Both the position numbers and the translations under genes were made by a program. Below are positions 43,576 to 55,896 of a DNA stretch of 64,000 bases, in pieces. The stretch comes from Saururus chinensis (taxonomy: Eukaryota; Streptophyta; Magnoliopsida; Piperales; Saururaceae): NCBI GenBank assembly GCA_035235625.1, contig CP141149.1:12487393-12551392 (forward strand). Direction: 5' to 3'. Position 1 is the stretch's first letter, and the number at the start of each line of letters is the position of its first letter. Below the pieces are notes generated by a model. It worked only from the letters and a program-made list of their open reading frames with translations. It did not search any database and had not been told where the DNA came from.

Positions 43576-46500
43576 TATAATTTTTCACTCAATTCCTCAA
43601 AACAATCAATCTCACCCAGCGATCGATAGTTCTTGTCTCAGTTGAATTTTTAGTAAGATTTTAGTTTGCTAATCGATTGATTAAGCATGGCAATGTTTGG
43701 TCAATGATTTTTCAGAGAACTTTAGGACATTCAAGGCCGATTGATCAGGGCAATTCAGAGATCGATCGCTCTGAACTAAAATTTTCTTTTTCGTTCAAAA
43801 AGTCTCCATCTCTTGCCCACTTTTCACCTAAGGTCTCTTTTTTAAATTTATCTTACACTTCCTCCTAAATCTATCTTAAAGAATTCTAATAGGATACTCC
43901 ACTAGAGTTTCTAATCGGCTTATACCACCATGCGCATTTGCACTTGCACTTTGACTAGTATTACAATACACAGTTGGAGGCATTTTTCTTTGACTAGTAT
44001 TACAATACACAGTTGGAGGCATTTTTCTTTGGCCTTTGATACCCATCGCCCAAGTGGAGATAGTGCCACTTCTAGTAAGATGTTAACTACTGCCTCAACA
44101 TATAGATAAATTGATGACCAATATAATCAAAATGATGAATTATCCCGCTATATTTTATGAAAATTTCTCACAATACCCTAAACTAAAATTTTATTTTAAT
44201 TTTACGTACAATCCCCCTACTTACTCACTGTTTACCCATGCAGAGTCCAGAGATTTGTTTTCCTTGCCCTAACAATTTCTTCCCCATTACCGGCGGTAGG
44301 AGGTTCTGGATTTCTTCGCTTGAGGGAGCAAAGAGAGCCAATATCTCTACCATTTTTAGATTCTAGACTAGACACGATTTGGTTTTCTTTTGCCTGAGAG
44401 ACCAACGAGAGCCATTGCCTCCACCATTTATCGATTTTGGAAGGTCAGTACCTCTCTTTCTTGTCCGCCATTTCAAGAAGCTCTCTATTTCTGTGATAGG
44501 TTTGTCATGTTACTTTGGATCCGAGTAAGAGCTTCTGAAAACAACATATGTTACAGTCACAGAAAAAGCTTTATGAAACAACATATGTTTTTGCTACCAA
44601 TTCATTTCTGGTGTCATTTCTTCTATCTTTAATGACCATTACATCATGACAACCACCCATGTTTTCTTTATCATTATTCGTACCATTGTGAATGCTAAAA
44701 GAAAGTCTTGAGATGTGAGGTGAGAAGTTTGTTTGGCAATGTTTCCTTTGTAAAGTTACTCTTTCTAATGTAATTTTTTAATATGTAATTTGTAGGCTCT
44801 GTCATCTATTTCTCATCTTTAAATCATCAAGAACACCGTTAATAAGGGGTCGATTCAAATACATTGGTGAAGATTTACCCATGGTTAATGGCCTCGGATT
44901 AACGGCACACAATGTAATCTACACAAAAATTGTGATTTCTACAACTTCCATGTGAATATAGTGTGCATTGTCCATAAAAAGGTTGAAAACATAAACCATC
45001 ATGATAAGAGTGGGCATTCATACACTGATAAACAATGGATAAAAGACTCAAACGCCATGTATGACATGTTCTATTAAAGTTCAAATATTTTTTAGGCAGT
45101 AATTTATATTTGACTGCAATCAATGAACTGATGTTAGGTAATAATAGCCAGTAAAGTTTGTCATTTTCTTAAATGCTGGCTGGGAATTTCGTCACCTTTG
45201 TTCACAATATAAGCATTTGTATATATATATATATATATATTGTCTTCATGATTAGTTAGGAAATATGGGTGATAGGGTCCTCACAGTCACACTAGTGAAC
45301 TTCAAATTGAAATGGGAACCATAATTAAGGCTTATTACATGTTTAATTAATTTCTCATGAGCAGTGAAACAGAGGAATAGGAAGAAAAAAAAATTTCAGC
45401 CCCGGTTCAATAATATCTGTCTTCTCTTGTTATATTTGTTTCTGTGCTTTCTTCTTGTTATTGGAACAAAGTTCTTGGGTAGTTAGCCCACAATAGTAAT
45501 TTTAGGCTTGGCTAATGTAGTTTATATGAATAGTTTAGAGTAGATTGAATGATGAACATTCCAGTAAGTATAATTGACTATTATTTTCTTATATAGTTTC
45601 TTTCAACATCCAACTATCTAATCTCCATTAATCATTATTTACGAGATTGTCCCAAGTATCATCTTCCCTTTTATCTCTGCCCTTAAACTTGTATGATTTT
45701 TTTTTGTTTTTAAGTATTGATAATTATTTGAGTAAGTTATTTTTAATCTACTTTTTGTCCTGATTTATCTTGTTATTACTAGATAGCTGCTGATGTACGA
45801 GTTGTACAACACCTCAACTGTGATATTTTTCTTTGAGAATAAGCATATTTTGATTGATTTGGACACTAGAAAGAACAAGAAGACAACAAGAGTTTATTGA
45901 CATTGTGGAGACTATTTATGGAGGGGCAAGAAAAGGAAGAGGTCAGGTGAATGCTTAAGATTATTCCACTAAGCATCATTAATGAACAGCTCATACAAAA
46001 TGGCATTGTTTGCTTACTGCAATGATGTTCAGATTAGTGGATATGGATGTAGCTCAGTTGGCCCATTTTAAAGATTGTAATACATGTGATACTGTAGTGT
46101 GGTGAGACTGATATGATGGAGTAAAGTTATACTAATATGTGAAGATTGAGGAGATTCTTGCCCATGAGACATCCTATGTTCCATGATGCTAATTTACATT
46201 TTTCTTAAGTAATGGATGTTTCTCATCTCACTAACAATATCTTTATTAAGAAGGAGTTGTTCGCAACCAGCTCTCATATTTCATATCTCTATTCACAATA
46301 AAGATCATGAAATTATCCCTTGTGGGGGGTGCCTACCATGAAAATATTCATACATTATTGGGGGGTGCCTACCATGAGAGCTATTCAAGAAGTTATCTCG
46401 TACAATGCTTGTCTTACTCCCTTTAACTAGGCGCCCATCGTAAAGAATTTCATACTTTGTCGTAGGGGAGAGGGATGAGAAGGGCCAACGGTTTTAGGGT

Positions 46501-47257
46501 AATCTTCACTTTCGCCATGCCCACCTCCTCTACCACAGTTTTTAGACCCCTCTTTTTGCAACCCAGCGGTCGGCCAATTCACAACCCAAAGCTTTGAATT
46601 TTAGTCTTTAACACAGAAAGAACATACAAATAAAATTCAAATATGTAGAGCTATATAGAGAAACTAGCAGGGAAGAAGTCGAAACCAACAGGGTGAATGT
46701 ACATACGTACCTTTCTTAAATCATTATTGACGTGAACTGCTAGATGGGGGGATTTTCCAGTCGAGAGCAGAATCGCAGGGAAGAAGTCAAGAAGTCCGGT
46801 GGAGGTTCCCGTCGTAGATAGTATAGGGCGGGCATAAGTAGGAGGGGAAAGGAAACGTCAAATGGGATTAATTGGGGTACTGACATGGGATATTCTACGG
46901 GGCAGATGGGGTATAGGAGAAATAAAAAAATTCCTTGAATTTCTTCTAATACGGGGTACTCAGAGGGTATAGATAGTCACATTAATCTTAATTATAATAT
47001 ATGATAGTAATAGGATAACAAACTTGGGCACACAAAGAGGCAACATGTTTATTAACATTTATTCTAAATAAGTCTGTCACTTACTTATTATAAACCATGC
47101 TAAATAGCAATGACGCCAATTTAAGTAAGGGTTAAATTAAGCAACATGCAGTCACATAATTGTTTCTTTTGAAGCTACTAGCTGAGCCAAGACAAATCAC
47201 CAGCCATCTTGGTGTGTACCCGGCTAAGGAAGTCGGACCCAGCTGCACACTTACCCT

Positions 47258-48982
47258 TCAATCGCACCCACGAGGGGCAAAACCAATCTTCCCGCCGGAA
47301 ACATCGTAAACGATCTCGTACGTCTGCTGCTGCTGGTTTCCGATGATCGCAAAATCACTGGCGTCGCTGTTGCCGGCGAACGCCAGGCAAATCTGGGTGT
47401 CTTTCACGACGAACAGGATTCCGGACAGGTCCATGTCTACATCCACTCCCCCGCCGAAACGCAGCAAGATATTCGGTATTGATACTTCTCCATGCCCGCT
47501 AAAATCATAGCACGTATCGAAGACCAGGTACCCCGACACCAGCCGGTAGTTGGCCATCTTCTTCCGGAAAGCCGACCGGAGTGCTGAGTATGCAGATGGT
47601 GGAAGCCGCGATATGACCGCGCCAGAGTCGATGATAGTCCCTGGTGATGAGAACACCGATTCTGGAATCTGCAGCTTCTCGCCGTCGACGAAGATTGCTG
47701 TCAGCTGGAGAAAGTAGAAAGACGGAGCCTTGGGGTTTGTCAAAATCGACGTAAATTTGGCGCCGGAGCGAACGCCGGGGCCGAACTTGAGGTAGCCGGA
47801 GGAGCTGGAGGAGGAGGATGGGAGGCAATAGGAGAAGAATTTGCCGAACTTCTGGGCCGTCTGCGAGACCACGGAGACCTCGTCCTGCCCCAGACCAAGA
47901 AGCCCAGCCATAGAGCCGAATGACCCACTGTTCTTGACCCCGCACCCGAACCGGAAGGTTGGGACCGATTCGGAGCCGAGAGTGAGCAAGTCGTGGGCGT
48001 AGAACCCTTCGCTTCTGGGCCCATTCACGTATGTTGCCAAATAGACGCAGGTGGAGGGGGTGGTGCGTGTGCAGCTGGTGGGATTCCCCGTTTCGGAGAC
48101 GAGTCTGGCGCACTCGGCCGAGCCACAGCTGATGTTCTGGTAGGTGGACGACTGATCCGGGTCGAAGATCTGGTCGCTTTGGTTGTAGCAGCCGCCCGTG
48201 CAGGGGCGGCACTGTGTCCAGGTGAGGTCGCTGCCGGTGTCGAAGGCGAGAGTCAGCGACTTGCTAGGGGTGCCGAGGCTCACTGTGACGACGTAGTTCA
48301 GGGTGCCGACGTCAAAGCCGCGTTTAGCCGGGAGGGAGGTGGCGTCCTGGGTTCCGACTGGCTGGGCCGAGCCGGATAGTCGCCATTGGAGCCAATTCAC
48401 CCGGGCTTGGTCTCGGTTGAGGAACTCTCCGACGGAGGTCTTGGCCTGGCCCAGGCTCGAGCAGGGCCCATACTGGTGAACGACCGGTAGGCCTTTCCTC
48501 TTTTGCCCTGAAATGACCAAAATATCCTTAATTTTCAATATTTTTATGAAATTTACTACGGCTATGAAAATATTGAGTACTTATTGGGGTGTATATAGAC
48601 TAATTCAAAATAGAAACCCCGTGTCTTAAATCATGTGCAGTACGTGCTCAGCAGATCATGTGGGTCTCTACGGCTTCCAGCCGTACATAAATCCGTGTAA
48701 TTTGCTGGTGTTAAGCATGAAAAATTCTTTTGCGAAGATAATTTAACACGGTAGGAAGTAGGGAGTAGACTGGAGAAAACCTTCGGGTGGTGCGGAGCAG
48801 AATGGTGCAGGCTTAAGGGAGTCTGCATGGAACACTAGGTAGTTATTTGTTGCATTAGCAGCAGCCACAAGGCTGAGAAAGTCAGTGGAAAGGAAGTAAA
48901 CAAAGAAGAGGACTGGTAAGAAGTATGGCAAAGAAGATGAAGAAGGCCTGGCAGTGGCTGGAAGAGACCATGCTGCTGCCAT
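47258..48982 (-). CDS. Aspartyl protease (A1 family, At5g10770-like), duplicate 1, altered active site
   Basis: Two exons: 48982-48781 and 48507-47258. The 273-bp GT-AG intron is in phase 1, giving 483 aa. An N-terminal hydrophobic segment (PYFLPVLFFVYFLSTDFLSLVAAA, about 21-44) is the secretion signal or anchor. The propeptide has the GLPVVHQYGPCSSL motif. The first catalytic motif AFDTGSDLTWTQC is intact (D157). The second is IIDSGAVIS (D361): the usual DSGT/S is DSGA. The flap that is Y-GDGS in relatives reads Y-VNGP (227-231), and GFYA follows. Nepenthesin-type cysteines are present. The 1250-bp second exon is uninterrupted, so the protein should be made. Both aspartates remain, so reduced or altered activity is an inference. 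TATATAAA lies about 85 bp upstream of the ATG. Confidence 0.93.
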
Positions 48983-49066
48983 GACACTCTCAGCCAGTGA
49001 ACACTCAAAACTGTTTGCTGCTGAGGCTTGCTGCCTGGCTTGGGAGTCGAGAGAGGTGCCTGGACA

Positions 49067-49074
49067 TTTATATA
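49067..49074 (-). promoter_or_regulatory. TATA box of protease duplicate 1
   Basis: The minus strand reads TATATAAA at 49074-49067, about 85 bp upstream of the ATG at 48982. The box and surrounding 90 bp (ctctatataaatgtcc) are conserved in duplicate 2. Confidence 0.7.
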
Positions 49075-50791
49075 GAGATTTGCTTCCGCGTGAAGTACCC
49101 GTGAGATCGAACGCAAAAGTCTGGTGTTTGTGTCCGGGCTCCGGGGAGTCCGGATGGATGAAGGCATCCTGCATAGCAGGTAGCTTCGGTATCTTCGTTT
49201 TCACATGGCCAAAAGCGATGTTAAAAACACACAATAGCGCAAACCTTTTTCTGTTTTTAAAACTAAAAGTCAAAGCCATCTAGCCGCACTGTATACGCTT
49301 TCTGGCTTTGGCTGTGTACCAGGACATCATTCCAGACTCAGCATCTGCATTGACATTCGCTCCCGGCGTCAGCTCGTTGGGAAGCGGAGAACGGCAGAGA
49401 TATAATAATACTCAGCTTTCTGAGCTTTCTTCCGTGATCATATTACCAGTGGGCGATTTCTGAACGAGAATACGAGGTAGTTTTGCGGTTCATGAAGAAC
49501 CCTTCTCACCTTTTCTCTTATTTCAGAGGAGGGAGCATTAATACCTCGTACCCACAATCCACGGTTTGCATGTAAAGATCTTCTGGGTCAAAGAAATGAG
49601 AGTGAGGTTTTCTTGTCGCTTTCTTCTCTGCCCACTTGTGTAGCAATTCTAGAAAACCTGTTCATGACGTTCCGAGAACTGTTGTTTAATGTTGGCTCAT
49701 GGTGGTTTGTACAAGCAATGCTATTGCTTATTATACTGCTTAATGTTATATTAATTCATTGTGTTAAATTGGCTTTTGGGTTTGCAAAGATCTCTAAAAT
49801 TAGAGAAGCCTGAGTCTTCATTATCTTTTCAATGTCTTTCTTCCCTTCGCGTCTGTTTTCTTCTTTTGTTGCAGCATTCTATCTTCGTCTTTGCGTCACC
49901 CACTCCCAAGCGTGTTTCAGATTGGCCTGGGAGACGAAGGTGTGAATGAATTCGATCAAATCCAATGGCTAAGCTCCACCATCAAGTCATCGGTGAAGTT
50001 TCACCAACTGTCCCACAAAATTTTCATATAAATTATGATTTTTTTACAAGAAAAGTGTTTTTCTGATTCGTATTTTATGACCAGTTTTTTGAAAATCAAT
50101 GCCCTCCTTGTGTACTATATTTGGTCATGGAAACCCTAGGTTAGACCCCATTATTTTAAAACTTTTAGGGCACGATAATCTATGCATTCATTAATATATT
50201 TTCTTTTCCATTATTAAGTACTATACACATTATCTTTTTAATTAAAAAAAATCTCAAGTTGTCCGTTCTGTAAGTTATTATTTAAATTATTTCATAATCC
50301 TATTAGGTTTCTTAGTAATTCCTAATTTACATCGCCAAATAAAACTTTAAAATTTACCTCTAATAGGGAACTAAAGTTAACATGACTTGACCAACATAGC
50401 TAACGTAGACTTACCAAAGTTAGTCCAACTAAACATGTAAATATTGTTGAGTACCACGTAGGCAAGACCTAGTGTATGCAAACTACTAAGAATTGAAAGA
50501 TAAGATATCCACGCCCAAATACCTACGTCCCATACCATAAATACTTAGGATTTTGCCTTAACATTGCATTTATACAATGTAGGATAGCTCTAGTGTCTAC
50601 ATAGACCAACTTCACCTCATGGTGGAGGTTTAATGCATGATGCCTTAAAATAATATATGTATTAAACTTAAATCACATCATATAGCAAAATACAGGTACA
50701 AACAAACATATATCAAACAACACACAACATCTATACATGTAGTCATTTAATTAGTGAAGAATATATATAACATAGTTTATGAGAACTATTC

Positions 50792-51330
50792 ACTACAACA
50801 AATCAGATTTTTAGCGATGTTATTATTACCGACGCACAAATATACATCGCTAATACCAACTATTAGACCGCTTTACTAAGCGTTGGTATAACATTATCTT
50901 TTAGCAACACAAAAATATAAGCATCCCTACTACAATTTGTGCCCTCGCCACCATACCTATTAGCAACATTTTTTATTATATGTCGCAAATAAATAGCGTA
51001 TTTGCAGCACATATTAATATGCGTCTCAAATATATAACTGTATAAGTGATATGTACATTGCGTCGCCAATACCCATATTTATATAAACCTAAGTAAAAAA
51101 AAGTTTAAAAAATTTTGAGGAGGGGTATTTGCAACGCATATTCAAGTGTGTTGCAAATACCCTAAATTAATGGTGATGCGTATTATGCGTTGCCAATAAC
51201 AATGATTATTGGCAACATTTAATGATATACGTCACAAATAGACATATTATTGGCAACGCATAACACTATGTGTCACAACTAATTGAGGGTAGTTGAGATG
51301 CATATCATATGCATCATTACTACCCCTGAT
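50792..51330. mobile_element. Truncated CACTA-type terminus with TAGCGACG-like repeats
   Basis: The left end reads CACTACAACAAATCAG. It is followed by degenerate TTAGCGATG, ATTTGCAACGCAT and GCGTCGCAAAT pairs up to about 51330 (gcatcattactacccc). No complementary GTAGTG end is visible downstream, so only one end is present. It lies between the two copies of the duplication. Confidence 0.6.
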
Positions 51331-52395
51331 TTTCTAAAATTTATAATTCTCAAATATGGTTTAATTGTATCGATATATACTATATAATTACTAAAAAATT
51401 AAGATAATTATTTAATATTTGGTCGTGTGGGCCTGGGCTTTCAGTGCCGTCGGATTGAGATTCGACTGGGCACGAGGGTGTGTATATTGCATGTCCCATG
51501 ATTTATGTGTGTGTATTGTATAATTTATATCCGACATAGCTCATCGAAGTACAAGGCTCCCATTGAGGCGCTCGATCCTAATTAACATTATACGTAGAGG
51601 AATAAAGATAATAAGTAAAAATAAAAAAATTAGGCCTGACGATTAGTTTGAGCTTGCAACCTACCCGCCCCATGAGTGAATGATATGTTTCCTTGTCGAT
51701 TTGAAATCTGATGTCTCGTAGACCAAATGGGGCGTGCGCGTGCCGAGTTCGGAAAGGGGCGGGACTAAAGGCATTAATTTGAAAAGTTGTAAATTAATTG
51801 TGTAGAATGTGTGAAACCCAAATAGAGAAAAACCATAGGACACTATTTATAGATCAACTATGCACTATGTAAACTAGAAATTTCAGAATTTTGGTTTACA
51901 AAGACCAAAGGCTTATTTTTTTTCTCCGCACGGCTCTGAACTAACCATTCATTGGTTGTTTACTAGTAATAGCTTAATTTTCTCTCATCCATATACTTTT
52001 CGATCAATCTAGATCTTTCATCTCCTCATTTAGAATAAATGTTCTTTCTCCTTGATCTTCTAAACAATAATTTTCAACAAAGCACCATGTCACATATGTA
52101 TTTTTGTGCACTAATTTCACATCTAATCAGACTTTTGATAAAGGTAGAAAACCCTCGCAACTAGAAGATTAATTCTCTTTAAAAATTATTAAACCAACTC
52201 TATACACGTTTTTAAAGCTTCTTAAGTCTTCTCTCTACTCTCCTCACGTTCCTCGCCTTTTATATAGACTCCCCAAGTCTCAAAAGAAATGTGTCTTCAA
52301 CTAAAAATCTAAATCAACCCAAAAATATCCAATATACGCAACTTTGTGGTACAATGATTTACCGGTCCATAGGGTGATCATCGGTTCTTGTATTT
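51330..52395. other. Spacer between the two duplication copies
   Basis: No gene seen. The stretch 52220-52300 (cgccttttatatagactcccc) resembles the right part of the family R LTR-like repeats and may be retroelement-derived. Confidence 0.35.
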
Positions 52396-53540
52396 TTCAC
52401 TCGATTCCTCATAGCAATTAATCGATCTCACCTAGCGATCGATAGTTCTCGTCTAGGTTAATTTTTTAGTAAGATTTTATTTTGCTGACTGATCGATCCA
52501 GCATTGTGATGTTTGGTCAATGATTTTCTGGAGAACCTTGGGACATTTAAGGTCAATTGATCAGGGCAATTCAGCGATTGATCACTCTAAACTAAAATTT
52601 TCATTTTCATTCAAAAAGTCTCCATGTCTTACCCACTTTTCAGCTAAGCTCTCTTTTCTACATTTATCTTAAACTTCCTCCTAAATCCATCTTCAAGAAA
52701 TTTAATTGGACACTACACTAAAGTATCAAATCGGCTTATACCACCATGTGCATTTACACTTGCACTTTGGCCAGTATTACAAAACACAGTAGGAGGCATT
52801 TTTCTTTGGTCTTTGATACCCATCACCCAAGTGGAGATACTGCCACTTCTAGTGAGATGTTTACTACTGCCTCAGCATATAGATTAATTGCAGCTTCTAG
52901 CGAGAGTAGAATGGCTTGAAGACATTATTTCTTTCTGTCGTGATGATTTTTATTATAGAACATGGCTATATACACCCCAAAAAACCCAAGAGTACCCCAT
53001 ATATGCTTTACCCCATTGTATTTTATGAAATTTTCCCACTATAATCGAAACTAAACTTTTATTTTATTTTTACTTTACAACCCCCTTGCTTACTCACTGT
53101 TTACCCATGCAACAGATCCAGAGATTTGTTTTCCTTGCGCTAACAATTTCTTCCCCATTGCCAGCGGTAGGAGGTTTTGGATTTCTTCACCGGAGGGAGA
53201 ATGAGAGCCAATAACGCTGCCATTTGTCTATTTCGGACTTTATACACGACTTGGTTTTCTTTTGCCCGAGTGACCAACAAGAGTCATTGTCTCCACCATT
53301 TATCAATTATGGAATGTTAGTACCTCTCTTTCTTCTCCAACACTTTCTTGTACCCCATTTCAAGAAGCTCCCTATTTTGGTGATAGGTTCATCATATTAC
53401 TTTGGATCCGAGTAAGAGTTTGTGAAAACAACACATGTTACAGTCACAGAAAACGCATTATGAAGCAACATATGTTTCTGCTACCATTTCATTTCTGGTG
53501 TCATTTCTTCAATCTTTAATGACCGTTACATGACAACCAC

Positions 53541-55896
53541 CAGGGGCGGCTTGACCCTAAGGCAGGTTAGGCAACTGCCTAAGGCCCCACCTAAAATTAA
53601 GGCCCCAATATACTATTATTATTATTATTATACATATATATATATTATATTTAGTAAATAAAATTTTAAAGCATTGATAAGAAATGATATTTTCTCCCAT
53701 CCCCTTGTGTACTTTTTTTACCTAGTAGCCTATGAAAACTAGACCTAAATAGGTTTAAAAAATCACAAAGTCATCCAACTTACTCATTAGCTTGCTATAA
53801 TTGCCATAATTAATTAGCATGAAATTTTTTATTCAAGTCCCAAAGGAAACCACATATAGTCAACGGTTACTTGCTTTAATTCATGCCTTAGAATATTTCA
53901 ATTTCTAAGGCCCAAAGGAAACTAAGTATCATCTTCCACTTTCTTGCTATAATTGCCATAATTAATGAGCTTGAAACTTTTCATTCATGTCCTAAAGGAA
54001 ACCACATATAGCCACACTTACTTGCTTTAATTCATGCCTTAGAATATTTCAATTTCCAAGGCCCAAAGGAAACTAAGTATCATCTTCCACTTTATTATCA
54101 TTAATTCCATAGCCAATAACCAACCATTGAGCCAAGGGTTCTTTTATGTGCATATTATAAATAAGTCAAATTCCTCTCACCTCTCACCCATTTTGATTCT
54201 AAATCTATCTCAATTTTCAATTGTCAAGGAGGAAGGCTCTCATCTCATCTCTTGTGCTCTTTCATCTCTTGCAAATTTGGAGATTACTAGTCACATCAAT
54301 CTTTTCTTCATATTTTAATTTTAAAATTTTAAATTATATTACTTTTTAAGGTATATTGCTCTTTTCTTATGATTTTATCATAGTCTTATAATTCAAGGCC
54401 TTTGTTTTTTTTACAAATATATAATAACAAAAATGTCTAATAGAAAATACGAATTAGGAGATTAAAAACTAAAAAAAATAGATAAATCAATTCAATCTAA
54501 AAAAGGAGCCCTTGATAAATTTGTAACAATTAATAAACAAGTTTTAATGGGAATCTTAAGCGACAATTTAGTTATTGAACAACCAATTCTTAAAGAACTA
54601 GAAGATAATGAATTAGAAAAAGAAAATGATACCAATGAGTATGATAAACCATTAAGTTCTATTCCTAATGAAGAAAATAAAAAAAAAATAGAAGAAAGTG
54701 AAATCTTACTCAAATAGATAAACAAGATGAAGACTTTAATAAAATATCTCATTCTATTCCTATTAACATTTAACATCCAGTATAACATATATATTCATTA
54801 TTTTCATCCTCTACAAAGAGAGAGAAAATTTTACAAGATAATGTTTCTGTCTTAACTATTAAATCATTGTCGCAAGCATGATGGGAAGGTCGTGTTGACA
54901 ATGTTAAAGCAATAAAATTTCAAGCTCGAGACTTAAGAGATGCTTTACTTCAGTTAGCATAAATAGGTGAAGATCCTAAGATAAAAAGTGAAGCTAAATG
55001 TTTAGCAACATATGAGTTAAAAAATTTTGAGTTCTTGTTAGACATGATTATTTGGTATGATATATTATTTGTTGTTAACTCTATTAATAAAAGCTTATCA
55101 TCTAAAGACATGTACATTGATGTTGCTATAAATTAATTCTAGGGACTTATTTTTTTCCCAAAAAATATAGACAAAATGGCTTCACATCTACTATGATTTC
55201 AGCTAAAGAGATTGCAATTGAAATGTACATAGAACCTATATTTAATGTTAAATGTGTAATTCGTAGGAAAAAAATTGATGAAAATATTAATAATGAGGTA
55301 ATGCAATCAGCAGAAGAATCATTTAGGATTAATTATTTTATAGATATAGTTGACCAAGCTATTTCTTCCATTAAGAGTAGGTTTGAACAATTTTAAATAT
55401 ATGAGGATATTTTTGGATTTTTATTTACCTTGAAAAAATTAAAATCATTAAATGATGATAGTTTGAAGAAAAGTTGTCTCAATCTTAAACATTATTTAAA
55501 ACATGACATATTTGATGATATTGATGGTTTAGATTTGTTTTCGGAATTAAATGTTTTAAAAGGAATTGTGCAAATACAAACACTTACCACAATTGAAACT
55601 ATAAACTATATAAAAAAATTAGATTCTTTCTAAATACATGTACTGCTTATAGGATATTATTGACAATAACTATAATTGTTGCTTATGTAGAAAGAAGCTT
55701 TTCAAAATTAAAATTAATAAAATCTTATGATCAACAATGTCACAAGAAAGATTAATTAATAAATTTGCCACTCAAAGATCAAGAAAAATAAATTTTAAGT
55801 AAAATTATTTAATTAACATAATAATATTACATTGGATATTAAAAATTAATATTAGATATTTTGCCTAAGGCCCCCAATTACATTGAGCCGGCCTTG
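53541..55896 (+). mobile_element. 2.36-kb degenerate hAT element with 8-bp target duplication
   Basis: The element starts CAGGGGCGGCTTGACCC and ends CATTGAGCCGGCCTTG, so the ends are imperfect inverted repeats (CAGGGGCGGCT and CAAGGCCGGCT). Subterminal TTAGGCAACTGCCTAAGGCCCC is mirrored by TTGCCTAAGGCCCCC. The 8-bp acaaccac occurs on both sides (53533-53540 and 55897-55904). In duplication copy 1 the same site (44649-44656) has one acaaccac and no element. The inside is a broken hAT transposase. Confidence 0.95.
54433..55797 (+). pseudogene. hAT transposase pseudogene (zinc-finger MYM/TTF-type)
   Basis: Reading starts at MSNRKYELGD and proceeds through KKGALDKFVTINKQ and a Glu/Asn-rich linker. 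A middle section has ARDLRDALLQLA, AKCLATYELKNFEFLLDMI and SAKEIAIEMYIEPIFNVK, then SLKKSCLNLKHYLKHD and FSELNVLKGIVQIQTLTTI. Last comes the C-terminal hAT dimerisation region (CRKKLFKIKINKIL and TMSQERLINKFATQRSRK). Multiple in-frame stops and frameshifts separate these blocks, and the central catalytic part is shorter than in full elements (usually over 600 aa). The fragments span about 1.36 kb. No functional transposase is expected. Confidence 0.85.

Larger units (their letters stand above)
43580..50410. repeat. Tandem segmental duplication, copy 1
   Basis: Homology to copy 2 (52400-61990) starts at tttttcactc-attcctca and continues colinearly. It passes through the gatcgatagttct stretch, the accaccatg-gcattt block (43923 and 52738), the empty hAT site, the region before the protease, the protease gene, its promoter, and the 49800-50400 downstream block. 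Copy 1 has about 890 bp (45970-46860) and about 580 bp (49215-49800) that copy 2 lacks. A 19-base ggggggtgcctaccatgag-type phrase is duplicated at about 46324 and 46360. Confidence 0.85.

Noticed and set aside
47505..48379. Long ORFs in other frames of the aspartyl protease
   Set aside because: Shadows of a GC-rich coding exon; the correct frame carries the catalytic motifs and splice sites.
54492..54788. 98-codon minus-strand ORF
   Set aside because: Antisense shadow of the hAT transposase Glu/Asn-rich region.
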